Source: Pseudomonadota bacterium
GTDB lineage: Bacteria; Pseudomonadota; Alphaproteobacteria; Rhizobiales; Phreatobacteraceae
Direction: 5' to 3'
Assembly: GCA_023416965.1 (NCBI GenBank)
Contig: JAEZGJ010000271.1
Span: 1-24,669, forward strand
Length of the DNA stretch: 24,669 nucleotides
Shown: positions 22,002-24,669 of the stretch, piece by piece
Position numbering within the stretch: the first letter of the stretch is position 1
Layout of the letters: each line of letters begins with the position of its first letter
Program-made: the position numbers and the translations under genes
Notes under the pieces: generated by a model
The model's input: only the letters and a program-made list of their open reading frames with translations
Told to the model about the DNA's origin: nothing
Databases searched by the model: none

Positions 22002-23549
22002 ATGGCTGAGGGTTCGGAGGGCTCGTCGCGCGGCATCGTCAGCGGCCAGCGGCAGCGCGGCCCGGAGGTGGTGGACGAGCGCGCCAGGCGCATCGCCGGG
22101 GGGCTCGACAGGCTCGGAGTTGGTCCCGGCGACTGCGTCGCCATCCTCATGCGCAACGACATCGCCTTCCTGGAGGCGACCTATGGCGCGGCCATGCTGG
22201 GCGCCTATGCGGTGCCGGTGAACTGGCACCTGAAGGCGGACGAGGTGCGCTACATCCTCGACGATTGCGAGGCGAAGGTCCTGGTCGGCCACGAGGACCT
22301 GCTGGCGCCGCTCGCCGGACATCTGCCGGATGGCCTGGCTGTCTTCTCCGTTCCGGTGCCGCCGGAGGTGGCGGCGCATTTCCCGCCACCCACCGCCGCG
22401 GAACTCCCGGCCGGGGCGCGGGACCTCGACCTCTGGCTCGCGGGCGAAGCGCCCTACGAGGGAGCAGCGCGGCCGGCGCCGATGAGCATGATCTACACCT
22501 CCGGCACGACGGGGAAGCCGAAGGGCGTGAAGCGCAAGGCGCCGACGGCGGAGGAGGCGAAGGCGACGGAGGGGCTGCGCGCCCTCGTCTATGGCCTCAG
22601 GCCCGGCGTGCGCGCCCTTCTGCCCGGTCCGCTCTACCATTCCGCACCCAATTCCTTCGGCATCCGCGCGGGACGGCTCGGCGGCGTGCTGGTGCTGATG
22701 CCGCGCTTCGACGCGGAGGAGATGCTGCGGCTGATCGAGGAGCACCGCATCGACACGATCTTCATGGTGCCGACCATGTTCGTGCGCCTGCTGAAACTGC
22801 CGGAAGAGGTGCGCAGCCGCTACGACCTCTCCTCGTTGCGCTTCGTCATCCACGCCGCCGCGCCCTGTCCCGCCGACGTCAAGGCGGCGATGATCGCCTG
22901 GTGGGGGCCGGTCATCCACGAATTCTACGGCGGCACGGAGACGGGCCCCGTCACCTTCGCCACGTCGGAGGACGCCCTGAGGAAACCCGGCTCGGTCGGG
23001 CGGCTGTCGCCGGGCGCGGAGATCCGGGTGCTGGACGAGGGGGGCCGGGAGGTGCCGCAGGGCGAGCCCGGCGAGCTCTTCTGCCGCATCGCGGGCTATC
23101 CCGATTTCACCTACCACAAGGCGCCGGAGAAGCGCGCCGAGGTGGACGACGCCGGGTTCATCACCTGCGGCGACATCGGCTACGTCGACCCCGACGGCTA
23201 CGTGTTCCTCTGCGACCGCAAGCGCGACATGATCATCGCAGGCGGCGTGAATATCTATCCCGCCGAGATCGAGGCGGCGCTGCTCGCCTTGCCCCAGGTG
23301 CGCGACTGCGCGGTCTTCGGCATCCCCCACGCCGAGTTCGGCGAGAGCATCATGGCGGTGATTTCCCCTCAGCCGGGGGCGACGATCGACCCGGCGGAAC
23401 TCAAGGCGGAGCTGTCCACCCGCATCGCCGACTACAAGCTGCCGCGGCACATCGAGATCCGCGACGACCTGCCGCGCGAGGATTCCGGCAAGATCTTCAA
23501 GCGTCGCCTGCGCGACCCCTACTGGGCTGCGGCGGGCCGGGCGATCTGA
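22002..23549 (+). CDS. Acyl-CoA synthetase (AMP-forming), second of a tandem pair
   Basis: The protein has 515 residues of the ANL superfamily. Motifs are Y-T-S-G-T-T-G-K-P-K-G (165-175), Y-G-G-T-E (309-313), C-G-D (389-391, usually T-G-D), D-R-K-R-D-M-I-I-A-G-G-V-N-I-Y-P (405-420) and the catalytic K497 in S-G-K-I-F-K. The opening 25 residues look eroded: the usual strand that reads like x-x-S-Y-A-E-L is replaced by a Gly/Ser/Arg-rich stretch before D-E-R-A-R-R-I-A-G-G-L. It differs widely from the first ligase, so it is an old paralogue with probably another acid substrate. The ATG follows GGGAG. It ends 16 bases from the convergent gluQRS stop. Confidence 0.9.
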   Translation: MAEGSEGSSRGIVSGQRQRGPEVVDERARRIAGGLDRLGVGPGDCVAILMRNDIAFLEATYGAAMLGAYAVPVNWHLKADEVRYILDDCEAKVLVGHEDLLAPLAGHLPDGLAVFSVPVPPEVAAHFPPPTAAELPAGARDLDLWLAGEAPYEGAARPAPMSMIYTSGTTGKPKGVKRKAPTAEEAKATEGLRALVYGLRPGVRALLPGPLYHSAPNSFGIRAGRLGGVLVLMPRFDAEEMLRLIEEHRIDTIFMVPTMFVRLLKLPEEVRSRYDLSSLRFVIHAAAPCPADVKAAMIAWWGPVIHEFYGGTETGPVTFATSEDALRKPGSVGRLSPGAEIRVLDEGGREVPQGEPGELFCRIAGYPDFTYHKAPEKRAEVDDAGFITCGDIGYVDPDGYVFLCDRKRDMIIAGGVNIYPAEIEAALLALPQVRDCAVFGIPHAEFGESIMAVISPQPGATIDPAELKAELSTRIADYKLPRHIEIRDDLPREDSGKIFKRRLRDPYWAAAGRAI

Positions 23550-23565
23550 CGGCGAAGGTCGCCCC

Positions 23566-24465
23566 TCAAAACCCCAGCATCGCCCGCACGTCCCCAGGCC
23601 CGACACCCTCCCGCCGCAGCGCCCGGAATCCCTCCGCCTGGTCGCTCTTCGACAGTTTCTTCCCGTCTGGCCCCATCACCAGGCCGTGGTGGCGGTAGAG
23701 CGGCGCCGGCAATCCGAGGAGCTCCTGCAGCAGGCGGTGGACGGCGGTGGCCTCGAACAGGTCCTCGCCGCGCACCACATGGGTCACGCCCTGCAGCGCG
23801 TCGTCGGTGACGACGGCGAGATGGTAGCTGGTGGCGAGTTCCTTGCGGGCGAGCACGACGTCGCCCCAGCGCCGGGGCTGCGCCGCCACCACCCGCAGCG
23901 GCTGGCCCTCCGCATCCGTCTCGGTCCAGGTCAAGGGACCTGCGACCCGCGCCAGGGCCGCCGCCATGTCGAGCCTCAGCGCATGGGGCTCGCCCACCGC
24001 CACCCGCGCGGCAGCCTCCTCCGGCGGAATGTCGCGGCCGCGACCCGCATAGAGCGGCGCACCGTCGGGATCGACCGGCCAGGGCGCACCCGTCTCCGCC
24101 GCCTGCGCTGCCGCCAGGGCCTTCAGCTCGGCGCGGCTCTCGAAGCTCGGATAGACGAGGTCCATGGCGGCGAGCCGCGCCAGCACGGCGGCATGGTCGG
24201 CGAGGTGCTCCGACTGGCGCCGGTAGGGTGTCTCGAAAGGGATGCCGAGCCAGGCGAGGTCCTCGATCATCGCGGCCTCGTGCTCGGGGCGGCAACGGGT
24301 GCGGTCGATGTCCTCGATCCGCAGCAGCAGGCGCCCGCCGAGGGCTGCCGCCATCCTCTCGTTCTCCAGTGCGCTACGGGCATGGCCGAGATGGAGCAGG
24401 CCGTTGGGGCTCGGCGCGAAGCGCAGGACCGGTCTGTCAGCAATCGGGTGGTGCGCGGCCGCCAT
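23566..24465 (-). CDS. gluQ: Glutamyl-Q tRNA(Asp) synthetase
   Basis: The protein has 299 residues and is a truncated glutamyl-tRNA synthetase without the anticodon-binding domain. It attaches glutamate to queuosine at position 34 of tRNA(Asp). Motifs are F-A-P-S-P-N-G-x-L-H-L-G-H-A (16-29, HIGH type) and K-L-S-K-S (270-274, KMSKS type). The L-L-R-I-E-D-I-D-R-T-R segment (47-57) is also characteristic. The three Cys of the zinc site in E. coli GluQRS appear as S107, E109 and G143, with the Tyr kept (Y139). The ATG at 24465 gives the family length; the frame is open further upstream without family-like sequence. It is divergent from the next gene over 48 bases. Confidence 0.93.
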   Translation of the reverse strand: MAAAHHPIADRPVLRFAPSPNGLLHLGHARSALENERMAAALGGRLLLRIEDIDRTRCRPEHEAAMIEDLAWLGIPFETPYRRQSEHLADHAAVLARLAAMDLVYPSFESRAELKALAAAQAAETGAPWPVDPDGAPLYAGRGRDIPPEEAAARVAVGEPHALRLDMAAALARVAGPLTWTETDAEGQPLRVVAAQPRRWGDVVLARKELATSYHLAVVTDDALQGVTHVVRGEDLFEATAVHRLLQELLGLPAPLYRHHGLVMGPDGKKLSKSDQAEGFRALRREGVGPGDVRAMLGF

Positions 24466-24513
24466 GGCTGAGCCTATGGTCGAGCCGGGAGCGGGGCGCA
24501 AGACGGGACCGGG

Positions 24514-24669
24514 ATGCGGATCGAGACGGACGAGGATCTCAGCGCCATGCTCACGGCGCTCGCGGCTGAGTGCCCGGTCATGGACCGGCTGCATGCCGAG
24601 CGCGGCATCCCGCCGCTCCGCCGGCGGCCGGCGGGCGTGGAGGGCCGCGGTGATGTGGTCGTATTCCAG
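24514..24669 (+). CDS. Probable DNA-3-methyladenine glycosylase II (AlkA type), 3' end outside the window
   Basis: Only 52 residues are visible; the frame is open to the last base. The start M-R-I-E-T-D-E-D-L, then L-x-A-L-A-A-E-C-P, the P-P-L-R-R-R-P-A-G segment and the following G-D-V-V-V-F-Q resemble the N-terminus of alphaproteobacterial AlkA-like glycosylases just before their conserved Q-Q-V-S. These enzymes remove alkylated bases from DNA. The catalytic helix-hairpin-helix and Asp would lie outside the window, so the call rests on the N-terminus only. GGGACCGGG before the ATG is a weak ribosome binding site. Confidence 0.6.
   Translation, partial: MRIETDEDLSAMLTALAAECPVMDRLHAERGIPPLRRRPAGVEGRGDVVVFQ

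Overview
The window is high-GC DNA (by eye well above 65 % G+C, with G/C at most third codon positions). It is most likely a chromosomal segment of an alphaproteobacterium of the Hyphomicrobiales (Rhizobiales). The evidence is the RNase D - lptC - lptA - lptB - rpoN order, a DUF2948 protein, a J-domain protein next to fabI, and a paired-hairpin palindrome of a type seen in Bradyrhizobium-like genomes. No exact genus can be read from the sequence. Almost all of it is coding. I saw no rRNA, tRNA, CRISPR array, insertion sequence or phage gene.

Layout. (1) Positions 1-3191, plus strand: the end of a lipoprotein gene, a zinc-finger-less DnaJ-type co-chaperone, a VOC/glyoxalase-like protein and enoyl-ACP reductase FabI. 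(2) 3217-7406, minus strand: an MsbA-type ABC exporter with acidic tails, a strong terminator hairpin, and a 720-residue fusion of a flavin amine-oxidase-like domain with a SAM methyltransferase. (3) 7651-13178: a probable LysR-controlled catabolic locus. On the minus strand lie a DUF1445 (hydro-lyase / D-glutamate-cyclase-like) gene, a cupin and a complete DctP-DctQ-DctM TRAP transporter. The divergent lysR is on the plus strand, and a T-N11-A palindrome sits between them. (4) 13183-18440: DUF2948, a short RNase D, then lptC-lptA-lptB for lipopolysaccharide export and rpoN (sigma-54). A near-consensus sigma-54 promoter, overlapped by a perfect dyad, lies just before rpoN. (5) 18441-18790: a 350-base gap with a terminator-like hairpin and a mirror-image pair of palindromes. 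(6) 18791-23549, plus strand: cysE, a small basic protein of unknown function and two tandem acyl-CoA ligases. (7) 23566-24669: gluQRS (minus) and the start of a probable AlkA-type DNA glycosylase (plus, cut by the window end).

How the genes work together. FabI, the LPS-export genes and the two acyl-CoA ligases belong to envelope and fatty-acid metabolism. The TRAP transporter with DUF1445 and cupin proteins looks like an uptake-and-conversion module for a small carboxylic acid, possibly linked to 5-oxoproline or D-glutamate (inference). The rpoN region suggests sigma-54 autoregulation and lacks the hpf/raiA and ptsN genes that usually follow rpoN in this group.

The points most worth following up are the oxidoreductase-methyltransferase fusion, the dyad-overlapped sigma-54 promoter of rpoN, the TRAP/DUF1445/cupin operon with its two hairpins between dctP and dctQ, and the palindrome pair with compensatory base changes. 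I found no clearly new defence or mobile system.
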